This document shows positions 62,501-64,000 of a stretch of 64,000 nucleotides of DNA, in pieces. The notes beneath the pieces are model-generated. The model saw only the letters and a list, made by a program, of their open reading frames with translations. It did not search any database and had not been told where the DNA came from. Source of the DNA: Sipunculus nudus. Taxonomy: Eukaryota; Annelida; Sipuncula; Golfingiida; Sipunculidae. The stretch covers positions 26,733,729-26,797,728 of the forward strand of contig CM049314.1 of NCBI GenBank assembly GCA_026874595.1, written 5' to 3'. Both the position numbers and the translations under genes were made by a program. How positions within the stretch are numbered: position 1 is the first letter of the stretch; each line of letters opens with the position of its first letter.

Positions 62501-64000
62501 AAACATATGTGTTATATGTTAATAATCATAGAATGTGCTCTTTGGGTCAGCAAGCTTTTCAGGTGAAAAATATTTGATTTTCAACAGAAAAATCTAATTT
62601 ACTTGCACATTCTGGTTCGTTGGTGGTTCCCTTTCCAGTATTAAACCAAATCATTTACCTTTTTCTTACCATTAATTAATAATTACCTTAGAGTGAAAAA
62701 AAATCCTTACATTTCCCTTTTTTTATCAAAGGGTTAATGGGTTACCTGAACAGGATGAAAGGGGTCATTTTGGTGATATACCAGTGAGTGGAAATACAGT
62801 TAGTACAGATTTACCTGTTTTTACCTGTATATACCTTAGTTACATACATATCAAACCAGGTATATAGAAAATAAATAAAATAACATGATGGACATATACC
62901 TGACAGTAAAAGCTGAAAATTTCACAAAGATACCTTTAACGGTTACTGAGTTAATGTCTCTTATATAGATTCATGTCAAAATGTGGAAAAAATGCAAAAT
63001 AAATCTGAACAGTAGGAGTGTGACAATCCACAGGCTAATCTGAACAGTAAAGGGTTAATGCATACCGCCACCTTAGGGCTTTTTTTGTGTTCTGTCGTGT
63101 TTATTTTCAGTTTGCAGATTTAAGATATGCACACGCACATTTCGGAAACATACGAGATCAAGAGCTATGGTCTGTGGGTCACTGTATCACTGACGTTTTC
63201 TTGAGCCCGGTATTTCCTAGATATCACTGACCTAAAATATACAATACTGACCTAATAACTCCTCACATATAAAACCTGAAAAGCAGAAGACTTAGAAGTT
63301 TATACATATCATCTAATTGTGTTGTTGCATTTGTCCTCATTCAGATGACATTGCCTCCAGAAAGCCATAGACCTATCCTTTTAAACTCCTCACATAACCA
63401 TAGATATGTTCACTGAAACTACTTAAATAACGACATACGTAAACATATCTTGAAAAGTTGCGTAATTTGGCACTAACTAGTACTTGTTTTTATACCTTTT
63501 CAGACAATGTATTACGTTCCTCATTGTTTGATTAAATATTGTTTTTCAGTTATGCGGAACCTCAGCAAGATTAATCTTAGATTCCCTAGTTTTGTATTAT
63601 CAGTATTTTTGTAAATGTATAAGAAACATTATTGAAATAATGGTGCCATGATCATATGTCATTGCCAGCATATCACATATATATTTGTTGATAGAATATT
63701 GCACATATATGGCATCATTTTACATAATAGAGAGGCAGAAAATTGCATTTATTTGGCATCATGATATTCTTTTCAGGGACGTGTAAGCCTCCAATACAGG
63801 GGATGAGTTTTCCATGCAAACCTGAGTATATTTATGCCAAAGCCGACACCAAATCCTACAGTGCAGGATGGACACCTTTAGAGGCTGGTACAGTGTCTAA
63901 CAAACGGACTAGTGGCTGGTTATACAGGTCTCCTGACGCTTCAGACATGGGGCCTGTCATGGGAAGACATGCCTGGTACCCAGGTGGTGGTTACATCTTC
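8403..64000 (+). CDS. Polycystin-1-like (PKD1L-type) gene, partial, 14 exons
   Basis: Join of 8403-8503, 17857-18001, 20456-20743, 24966-25119, 25548-26032, 32363-32596, 33352-33565, 35287-35350, 36760-37308, 37731-38195, 39155-39414, 54307-54611, 56924-57092 and 63777-64000 gives 1219 codons with no stop. Both ends are open. Domain order: juxtamembrane ectodomain/GAIN-like (1-391), GPS (375-410), TM1 (about 439-458), PLAT (about 485-600), TM2 (646-664), TM3 (687-708), loop with 4 x 23 residue repeats (766-857), TM4-TM5 (about 905-985), TM6 (1042-1057), then the start of the TOP/polycystin domain. This order is diagnostic of the polycystin-1 family: large membrane proteins that autocleave at the GPS and pair with TRPP2-type channels for mechano- or chemosensing, often in cilia or sperm. 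The subfamily (PKD1L1, L2, L3, REJ) cannot be fixed from this part. The ectodomain N-terminus and the C-terminal membrane segments are outside. Confidence 0.95.
8504..8701 (+). other. Start of intron 1
   Basis: Unique AT-rich sequence directly after the GTAAGA donor. Nothing else seen. Intron 1 runs to 17856 and is mostly repeats, listed separately. Confidence 0.6.
8702..9040 (+). repeat. Repeat unit with head hairpin (older, diverged)
   Basis: Begins AGCTCAGCTGACT, three to four bases, then a near-complement AGTCAACTGAGGT. After that come a CTGTCTGTCC stretch and a unit with 'TAGCAGGGCA' and a TTGATAC box. It is homologous but clearly diverged from 40080-40429, and like that copy is followed directly by the 2.6-kb element. 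No tail is present before 9045. Confidence 0.75.
9045..11647 (+). mobile_element. 2.6-kb non-autonomous repeat element, copy 1
   Basis: Head: AGCTCAGCTGACT-ATA-AGTCATCTGAGCT hairpin, then a GTCCGTC tract. Tail: CAGCTGAGCGTCGTGACC, ATAGGTCCCTTG. It carries two degenerate internal copies of a roughly 650-bp unit (from about 9150 and about 9830, sharing 'CCTACCA.GCC' and 'TAATATCAAAACCACT' boxes), then AT-rich sequence. It is near-identical to 40430-43060 over its full length. The open frames at 9882, 10905 and 11173 recur in both copies but show no protein motif. No transposase, helicase or reverse transcriptase is visible. T-rich sequence flanks both ends. Confidence 0.85.
11648..11861 (+). 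repeat. Left fragment of an AGGTCA-family repeat
   Basis: 'AATGACAGCAGTTGTGTCAG' and the CTGAAACCCAGAGTGTT box match the left part of the repeat at 47350-47420. The LTR element at 11866 interrupts it, and the family resumes at about 16152. Confidence 0.55.
11866..12570 (+). repeat. 5' LTR of the 11866-16151 element
   Basis: Carries a GAATAAAG poly(A) signal near 12465, preceded by a GAGAGAGAGAC stretch and CACGTG. Same length as the 3' LTR. Confidence 0.9.
15447..16151 (+). repeat. 3' LTR of the 11866-16151 element
   Basis: Matches the 5' LTR apart from a few transitions, for example CCATGGAAC for CCATAGAAC, and CATCATATCA for CATCGTATCA at the end. Confidence 0.9.
16152..17247 (+). repeat. 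AGGTCA-rich dispersed repeat
   Basis: Units of roughly 300 bp with recurring GTCAAAGGTCAAGGTCAC, 'CATCTTGCATAT' and 'GATAACTC' boxes, at about 16363, 16650, 16930 and 17068. The tail (17214-17245) reads TTCAGCTGAGTGTTGAGACC. Related to 47350-48415 and 54640-55620. The LTR element is inserted near its left end. Sequence from 17248 to 17856 is AT-rich with nothing recognised. Confidence 0.75.
17857..18001 (+). CDS. PKD1L exon 2: juxtamembrane ectodomain
   Basis: Encodes ELLEGTMNVLESSLQVLYHT and 28 further residues rich in Asn/Thr/Asp, with N-T-T and N-D-T sequons. Acceptor GATCCAG. The donor, CAG|GTTACT, is weak beyond GT. The exon is 145 bp, exactly the phase 2 to 0 adaptor needed between exons 8403-8503 and 20456-20743, which is the strongest support. 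The Leu-rich helical start resembles the region preceding GAIN in PKD1-like proteins. Confidence 0.75.
18002..20455 (+). other. Intron 2; no gene, possible old DNA transposon debris
   Basis: 18450-18540 ('GGGTCGCCTTATGTGCGGGT', poly-G) and 20090-20180 ('GGGTTGACGTATAGAAGGGA', TTTACTGTATA) resemble the ends of Tigger/pogo-like elements seen in many animals. The two ends do not pair convincingly, so this is only a suggestion. A run of A occurs at 20011-20024. Nothing else seen. Confidence 0.35.
20456..20743 (+). CDS. PKD1L exon 3: GAIN-proximal ectodomain
   Basis: A 96-codon, phase 0-0 exon between a CCACAG acceptor and a CAG|GTAACA donor. It contains VESIIENVADSVLDHKLPGE, followed by a stretch with 'IKAQGMSLHLEKAKANQL' and a Ser/Thr/Glu-rich linker ending MSVQ. 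The pattern helix, 'PGE', 'I.....L.LEK......L' is typical of polycystin-1-like and REJ-type proteins just N-terminal to the GAIN fold. Extracellular; an N-V-T sequon is present. Confidence 0.93.
20744..22165 (+). other. Intron 3, left part: nothing recognised
   Basis: AT-rich, with a short (AT)n at about 21521-21538. A minus-strand open frame at 21708-21974 has no motif. Confidence 0.5.
22166..22961 (+). mobile_element. Probable solo LTR
   Basis: Starts TGTTACAG and ends CTGTAACA (8-bp inverted ends). It holds a TATATATAGG box near 22430, a GC-richer segment downstream and an AATAAA near 22796: the layout of an LTR with promoter and poly(A) signal. An alternative right end is TGTTACA at about 22875. 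I see no clear target duplication and no second copy, so it is either a solo LTR or another TIR element. A palindrome ACGCATGCGT lies at about 22924. Confidence 0.5.
22962..23565 (+). other. Intron 3, middle: nothing recognised
   Basis: Unique-looking AT-rich sequence without gene or repeat signal. Confidence 0.4.
23566..23940 (-). mobile_element. tRNA-derived SINE
   Basis: Read on the minus strand it begins with a tRNA-like head. An A box (GTGGCTCAGGGGTAG) lies near 23932-23918 and a B box (AGTTCAATCCC) near 23883. A roughly 200-bp body follows, then an A-rich tail (the T-rich run at 23566-23590 on the + strand). The head lacks a complete cloverleaf context and is fused to non-tRNA sequence, so it is a SINE and not a tRNA gene. 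Confidence 0.75.
23941..24965 (+). other. Intron 3, right part: nothing recognised
   Basis: A 62-codon open frame at 24624-24812 is not bounded by convincing splice sites in a compatible phase. No other signal. Confidence 0.4.
24966..25119 (+). CDS. PKD1L exon 4: GAIN subdomain start
   Basis: Encodes VHLTNKNPYAWQNSSESVTT and 31 more residues, with one base left over. The 'NPY.W' box followed by S-V-x-x-L-x-L-K-D-x-N-G and an 'L.KPV.M.IP' strand is a hallmark of PKD1L proteins upstream of the GPS. Donor GTGAGT. Phase 1 joins exon 25548 to give a Ser codon (a|gt). The following intron of 428 bp is unremarkable. Confidence 0.95.
25548..26032 (+). CDS. PKD1L exon 5: GAIN domain and first half of GPS
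   Basis: A 485-bp exon of 161 codons after the split Ser. It covers the beta-rich GAIN subdomain ('YSITLEPELPDLPYLLLVKE', 'ENITLYLALLPDVYH'). It ends with the first half of the GPS, C-L-F-W-x6-W-T-D-T-G-C-R, with the conserved Cys375, Trp378, Trp385 and Cys390 of the reconstructed protein. Several N-x-S/T sequons fit an extracellular location. Donor GTAAGT in phase 0. The exon must continue directly into 32363 to complete the GPS. Confidence 0.96.
26033..26517 (+). other. Intron 5 start: nothing recognised
   Basis: AT-rich sequence between the GPS-splitting donor and the first repeat element. Confidence 0.5.
26518..28370 (+). mobile_element. Head-to-tail repeat element related to the 2.6-kb family
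   Basis: The head is AGCTCTGCTGACTATACATC with CTGAGCTATAG and GTCCGTCC. The first 700 bp match the left unit of the 9045 and 40430 elements at clearly lower identity ('ATCTCCTACCATACC', 'TCAAAACCACTGATCTGTTC'). The tail CAGCTGAGCGCCGTGACC, GGTGGGTCCC ends near 28370. A C run of about 17 lies near 27351. The middle part (27400-28330) is AT-rich with no coding signal. Confidence 0.7.
28380..29656 (+). mobile_element. Adjacent repeat element of the same superfamily
   Basis: It begins ten bases after the previous tail with a degenerate head (CAGCTCTGCGCACTGAAAGC, then GATGACCTTTGTCC) and ends with CAGCTGAGCACAGTGACCCA, TGGGTCCCTTG at 29656. The interior is AT-rich without genes. The head-after-tail arrangement resembles tandem insertions. 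Confidence 0.6.
29978..31367. mobile_element. Inverted-repeat DNA transposon, TA target duplication
   Basis: Terminal inverted repeats of about 26 bp, apparently perfect, run CCGTAAAATCTCCACTTAAA at the left and the exact complement, ending TTTTACGG, at the right. Both ends are flanked by TA (29976-29977 and 31368-31369), as in Tc1/mariner-type insertions. Length is 1390 bp. Two short open frames (30660-30869 +, 30982-31212 -) show no DDE/D transposase motifs, so it is probably non-autonomous. The interior is partly GC-rich (30650-30840). Confidence 0.9.
31370..32362 (+). other. Intron 5, right part: nothing recognised apart from a tail remnant
   Basis: A degenerate superfamily tail (AAGCATCATGACCCATGGGC) occurs at about 32263-32284. 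The rest is AT-rich. A pyrimidine tract TTTTTTTTCTCCTCCAG ends the intron. Confidence 0.5.
32363..32596 (+). CDS. PKD1L exon 6: GPS cleavage site and TM1
   Basis: 78 codons, phase 0-0. It completes the GPS with C-E-C-N-H-L-T. His-Leu-Thr at 32411-32419 is the canonical autoproteolysis tripeptide, with cleavage between Leu and Thr, so the site looks catalytically intact. The tethered stalk VFSGGFFVAPN follows. TM1 is NPIVVCLVIFVWIMYILLVI, then the W-A-R-R-K-D-K-E-D stop-transfer that is typical of the family. Donor GTGAGT. Confidence 0.97.
32597..33351 (+). other. Intron 6: nothing recognised
   Basis: 755 bp of AT-rich sequence. An open frame at 32807-33052 lacks compatible splice bounds. Confidence 0.6.
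33352..33565 (+). CDS. PKD1L exon 7: first half of PLAT domain
   Basis: 71 codons plus one base. After a short linker the PLAT beta-sandwich starts at GYLVTVFTGWRTMAGTTANV, followed by 'ALYLTGDHKTSDTHWLYDPE' and 'RFEPGSQDSYLLMT'. The family signature Y.V.V.TG....AGT.ANV...L.GD.......L.D.....F..GS.D.F.L is nearly complete. PLAT is an intracellular lipid- and protein-binding domain between TM1 and TM2. Acceptor TTCCAG, donor GTAGGT. Confidence 0.97.
33590..34290. repeat. Degenerate AT-rich minisatellite in intron 7
   Basis: About 30 imperfect units of roughly 20-25 bp built on CACTAAAACTAATCAC and CTAAATCACA. No pyrimidine-rich or coding interruption. It begins about 25 bp after the exon 7 donor. 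Confidence 0.85.
34291..35286 (+). other. Intron 7, right part
   Basis: AT-rich. An isolated superfamily tail (TTAGCATCATGACCCATGGG, TCACATGTT) at about 35147-35176 is the only repeat remnant seen. Confidence 0.5.
35287..35350 (+). CDS. PKD1L exon 8: PLAT domain, short exon
   Basis: Only 64 bp, too short to show as a long open frame. With flanking phases it reads DYIGRLKSINIWHDGSGSSP then S and the split Trp. The 'LG.L..I.IWHD.SG..P.W' box is the most conserved part of PLAT. Acceptor CCTTAG, donor GTGAGT. Phase 1 in and phase 2 out match its neighbours exactly. Confidence 0.96.
35351..36759 (+). other. Intron 8: nothing recognised
   Basis: AT-rich, with a (TTA)n-like stretch near 35710, an A run at 36126-36138 and a C run near 36436. 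No genes or full repeats seen. Confidence 0.5.
36760..37308 (+). CDS. PKD1L exon 9: end of PLAT, TM2 and TM3
   Basis: 549 bp. It begins with the Trp shared with exon 8 (WFLVQIIVTDLQDGENYFFI, CNDWL), the last PLAT strands. A loop with the 'HLLVGIFSRPPYSPFTRVQR' box follows, found before TM2 in PKD1-family proteins. TM2 is VTCLISFLLIMMLANIMFYG. The outer loop is acidic with an N-I-T sequon. TM3 is QIVIGVQTSLIAIPVFTIIV, then QLFRLARPRP. Donor GG|GTAAAT, phase 2. Confidence 0.97.
37731..38195 (+). CDS. PKD1L exon 10: cytoplasmic loop with four 23-residue repeats
   Basis: 465 bp. It forms the intracellular loop between TM3 and TM4. From 37791 to 38066 it consists of four tandem 69-bp units. The consensus residue unit is TDIRVDSSTNSVNPDSPIEA followed by D-F-E, acidic and Ser-rich, all in frame. 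It ends Lys/Gln-rich (LIKQKGKQKKEKEP). Donor GTGAGT, phase 2. The loop is normally variable in the family. The repeat is likely disordered and lineage-specific. Confidence 0.95.
37791..38066 (+). repeat. Coding tandem repeat, 4 x 69 bp
   Basis: Units start at 37791, 37860, 37929 and 37998 with GACAGATATA or close variants. Spacing is exactly 69 bp, so copy-number change keeps the frame. Confidence 0.95.
38196..39154 (+). other. Intron 10: nothing recognised
   Basis: AT-rich, ending with TTCTTCTCTTTCAG. An open frame at 38464-38667 has no motif. Intron 9 (37309-37730) is likewise plain. Confidence 0.5.
39155..39414 (+). CDS. PKD1L exon 11: TM4 and TM5
   Basis: 260 bp. The split ATG codon joins exon 10 and leads into LPWWSIYIGWVLCICICVVS (TM4). 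'FFVMLYGLQYGYTKSVAWVT' follows, then 'SFLQDACINQPLKLTLFTAV' (TM5) and a Lys/Pro end. The motifs LPWW, MLYGL.(F/Y)G, S..W and QPLK are diagnostic of polycystin-1 proteins. I place the donor at GTATGT (39415) because its phase 1 matches the next exon. The alternative GTGAGA at 39363 would break the frame. Confidence 0.93.
39415..40079 (+). other. Intron 11 start: nothing recognised
   Basis: AT-rich unique-looking sequence. Intron 11 extends to 54306 (about 14.9 kb) and is otherwise built of repeats. Confidence 0.5.
40080..40429 (+). repeat. Repeat unit with head hairpin, homologue of 8702-9040
   Basis: Head GCTCAGCTGACTGTAAGTCA, then CTGAGGTATAG and CTGTCTGGCTGTC. The unit includes 'TTGATAATTAATGCATGGAT' and a GGTGGCACCA box. 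It is diverged from 8702-9040 yet occupies the same position relative to the 2.6-kb element. Confidence 0.75.
40430..43060 (+). mobile_element. 2.6-kb non-autonomous repeat element, copy 2
   Basis: Near-identical over its whole length to 9045-11647, in the same orientation. The main difference is an expanded GTCC array (about 40482-40535). It has the same head hairpin, the same pair of internal units and the same tail (GCTGAGCGTCGTGACCCATA, GGTCCCTTG). The non-coding open frames at 41289, 42313 and 42581 mirror those of copy 1. No enzymes visible. Confidence 0.88.
43091..43985 (+). repeat. Head plus roughly 350-bp tandem units (335-bp family)
   Basis: Head AACTCAGCTTGCTGAAAGTC, CTGAGCTATAG. 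Units then share 'AACAGGGCACAAATCGTAA', 'GGAAACCTGAAATTAGGT', a C-rich run, 'AAGTATCTGA' and 'TTTCATCA', with the box 'TCTATTTTTGAGACC' between them. Unit starts are near 43150, 43499 and 43853. Same family as 51690-53530 and 45380-46140. Confidence 0.8.
43986..45370 (+). repeat. Roughly 277-bp tandem array
   Basis: Units share 'TTTTTGCACAGCGTCCATCT', 'AAAATCACTCATATCT', 'GATAGCTTTCTGGATTT', 'CGCTGCAGACATC' and 'ATTTTGCATGTGTATAGATC'. GCACAG boxes occur at about 44295, 44574 and 44849, and a partial fourth unit lies near 45120-45360. The last segment matches bases 1-190 of the window. Confidence 0.85.
45371..46150 (+). repeat. Further units of the 335-bp family
   Basis: Two to three units with 'ACAGGGCACAAATCAT', 'GAAATTAGGTTTCTGTTAC', 'TCATGGAGTGTTCCATCAGT' and a GGTGG(T/C)GCCACC box, continuous with the 277-bp array to the left. 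Confidence 0.75.
46151..47347 (+). repeat. Roughly 146-bp tandem array with superfamily tail
   Basis: The box CACATTTTGTCC (or a variant) occurs at 46421, 46570, 46714, 46860, 47009, 47110 and 47255. Spacing is 144-149 bp apart from one shortened unit of 101 bp. Each unit carries 'GTGACCTTGACC' and 'CTTCAAGGTCAAAT'. The tail AACTGAGCATCATGGCCTAT, GGGCCACTTGTT closes the block. Open frames at 46600 and 46803 are repeats of this unit. Confidence 0.88.
47348..48415 (+). repeat. AGGTCA-rich dispersed repeat with tail
   Basis: Same family as 16152-17247 and 54640-55620. It has the head-like 'CTATAGTAATCACCCTGTCT', recurrent AGGTCAAGGTCACAGG and 'CTTTCCATCTT' boxes, and the tail TTCAGCTGAGCATCGAGACC, CCTGGGTCCCTAG at about 48380-48413. 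Confidence 0.8.
48416..49925 (+). pseudogene. Degenerate non-LTR reverse transcriptase (LINE) remnant
   Basis: Translating across several frames gives a reverse transcriptase of the endonuclease-RT LINE type: 'LKRLQILAERVYPEFQCGL', then the 'FKAFIDLT' motif A region. The catalytic FADD is intact at 48945-48956. After that come 'MISESLFLETELNKGIGKA', 'TTMSRLTKRV' and 'WLRHVMGIAKA'. A C-terminal Cys/His finger (C-x2-C...H-x3-C, 49802-49864) precedes the stop. Multiple frameshifts, in-frame stops and a deletion across the palm region make it inactive. No endonuclease half is seen, so it is 5' truncated. Sense orientation relative to the host gene. Confidence 0.88.
49926..51689 (+). other. Intron 11 interior: mostly unrecognised
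   Basis: 50270-50600 contains a degenerate tandem of about 20-22 bp based on GCAGCTTCTTTACGGCTTT, with Leu/Ala-like open frames that I do not take as coding. The rest (50600-51689) is AT-rich with nothing identified. Confidence 0.45.
51690..53530 (+). mobile_element. Complete head-array-tail element, five 335-bp units
   Basis: Head AGCTCAGCTGACTGTAAGTC, CTGAGCTATAGCGATCAC and GTCCGTCGTCCG. Five units follow, with a GTTAACAGGGCACAAAT box (or variant) at 51762, 52099, 52426, 52768 and 53102. The tail CAGCTGAGCGTCATGACCCA, TGGGTCACTTGTT ends at about 53530. This is the clearest example of the superfamily's full structure. No coding capacity. Confidence 0.88.
53531..54306 (+). other. Intron 11 end: nothing recognised
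   Basis: Contains short GCTAACGGCTA-type reiterations at about 53660-53840 and ends in CATGTTCTTACAG. Confidence 0.45.
54307..54611 (+). CDS. PKD1L exon 12: TM6 and start of TOP domain
   Basis: 305 bp, phase 1 to 0. A basic cytoplasmic helix ('SDEHVINVRRKLLRHQEARD') leads into TM6, ILREIFVYGLFLVVLCIVVY, then GHNDHHAFPYFSTTKSVF. The pattern 'A...R...LREI..Y..FL..L..V.YG..D..AF' is the polycystin family entry to the extracellular domain. Donor GTAAGT. Confidence 0.96.
54640..55640 (+). repeat. AGGTCA-rich dispersed repeat in intron 12
   Basis: It starts with 'CCCTATAGTTATCACTCTGT' and CCGTCC. Units of about 300 bp share 'TTGATTTTGGGGTCATGAGG', TCAAAGGTCAAG, 'CCTTCCATCTTACACATATA' and 'GACACCTGCC'. 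No tail was found at the right end. Confidence 0.8.
55641..56923 (+). other. Intron 12, right part
   Basis: 56085-56590 looks like another dispersed repeat ('GATGGGACGTATTAGATTAC', GGTCGGCCGTCC, then 'GATGGATTTTCGCGAAACTC' recurring as 'TATGGATTTTCATGAATCTC'). The rest is not recognised. Confidence 0.4.
56924..57092 (+). CDS. PKD1L exon 13: TOP (polycystin) domain
   Basis: 169 bp encoding VRTVDDMWDYLEHTFVPALH, 'MNEYYNGQIMDQIGATADHA', then YIVGVPRIKQIRTSQ and one base of Gly. The 'D.W.YL...F.P.L' helix and the '(N/Y)..(L/V)G.PR(I/L)(K/R)Q.R' box define the first part of the extracellular TOP/polycystin domain. In the family this domain mediates subunit contacts. Donor GTATGT, phase 1. Confidence 0.96.
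57170..57359. repeat. Near-perfect inverted repeat (hairpin), arms about 85 bp, loop about 20 bp
   Basis: Left arm 57170-57254 (ends CAGCAGATCTGACA); right arm 57275-57359 (begins TGTCAGATCTGCTG). I count two mismatches in 85 pairs, for example GTCACCTGAC against GTCAAGTGAC. It lies 78 bp after the exon 13 donor, so it would be transcribed in the intron as a long stem-loop. Confidence 0.93.
57480..57780. other. GC-rich CpG patch in intron 13
   Basis: Two related motifs, CGCCCGCCAGGGCGCGCG (about 57502) and CGCCCGCCCGGGCGCGC (about 57547), sit 45 bp apart in otherwise AT-rich sequence. Each is nearly palindromic. No gene assigned. Confidence 0.6.
57781..60830 (+). other. Intron 13, middle: no gene recognised
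   Basis: AT-rich, with a TG/TA microsatellite at about 58586-58610 and a C run at about 60766-60780. The open frame at 59441-59677 (78 codons) has no recognisable motif and no supporting splice context. Confidence 0.45.
60848..60933 (+). repeat. Two 31-bp direct repeats carrying CACGTG
   Basis: AATAAACACGCCAGACTCAG at 60848 and the same with CCCAG at 60903. Each is followed by TCACGTGAACC. The copies are 55 bp apart. Confidence 0.85.
61602..62860 (+). repeat. Roughly 360-bp tandem array rich in ACCTGTACAGGT palindromes
   Basis: Unit starts (AAAGGTAT..., CAGGTAAC) lie near 61602, 61966 and 62317, with a degenerate fourth. Each unit ends with 'TTTACCT' reiterations and a palindrome: ACCTGTGCAGGTGAG at 61770, CACCTGTACAGGTGAGT at 62132 and ACCTGTACAGGT at 62489. 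No coding capacity. Confidence 0.8.
62861..63776 (+). other. Intron 13 end: nothing recognised
   Basis: AT-rich, ending in a TATTCTTTTCAG acceptor for exon 14. Confidence 0.5.
63777..64000 (+). CDS. PKD1L exon 14 (cut by window edge): TOP domain continues
   Basis: The reading starts with Gly split from exon 13, then TCKPPIQGMSFPCKPEYIYA. It continues through 'YSAGWTPL', 'TSGWLYRSPD' and 'GRHAWYPGGGYIF' to the last base. The two Cys, the Y/W-rich middle and the 'Y.GGGY' box match the polycystin TOP domain, where the Cys pair forms a conserved disulfide. The exon and the channel-like TM7-TM11 segments continue beyond the window. Confidence 0.96.

Overview
The window is animal DNA: AT-rich, with long GT-AG introns and many dispersed repeats and microsatellites. 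It holds no prokaryotic features. Repeat heads rich in TCCGTC, repeats rich in AGGTCA, and a polycystin-1-like gene together suggest a marine invertebrate, most likely a bivalve mollusc. The taxon is an inference, not something the sequence proves.

The only gene I can fully support is a large polycystin-1-like (PKD1L-type) gene on the + strand. I reconstruct 14 consecutive exons from 8403 to the right edge. Phases agree at every junction, giving one open frame of 1219 codons. In order it encodes the membrane-proximal extracellular (GAIN-like) region, a GPS cleavage motif containing His-Leu-Thr, TM1, an intracellular PLAT domain, TM2-TM3, a cytoplasmic loop with four in-frame 23-residue repeats, TM4-TM5, TM6, and the first part of the extracellular polycystin (TOP) domain. 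The N-terminal ectodomain lies upstream or was not recognised. The channel-like C-terminal membrane segments lie beyond 64000.

Layout. 1-8402: repeats, microsatellites, a CATGG minisatellite, a promoter-like patch near 3.2-3.4 kb, and a few exon-like fragments I cannot name. 8504-17856 (intron 1): a 2.6-kb repeat element and a complete LTR retrotransposon of 4286 bp with 705-bp LTRs and no visible enzymes. 18002-24965: short exons, a probable solo LTR and a tRNA-derived SINE. 26033-32362 (the intron that splits the GPS): two repeat elements and a 1390-bp TA-flanked inverted-repeat transposon. 32363-39414: the dense exon block (TM1, PLAT, TM2-TM5). 39415-54306 (intron 11): almost wholly nested repeats, including a near-identical copy of the 2.6-kb element, 335-, 277- and 146-bp tandem arrays, and a dead reverse transcriptase. 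54307-64000: exons 12-14, with introns holding a near-perfect 190-bp hairpin, a GC-rich island and a roughly 360-bp tandem array of CAGGTG palindromes.

The most unusual non-genic theme is a set of repeats with different interiors (335-, 277- and 146-bp arrays, AGGTCA-rich units, the 2.6-kb module) that share one tail and, where a head is visible, related heads. The head is a GCTCAGCTG hairpin and the tail is CAGCTGAGC followed by a GACCCATGGGTC palindrome. This looks like one non-autonomous, possibly Helentron/HINE-type, mobilisation system carrying varied cargo.
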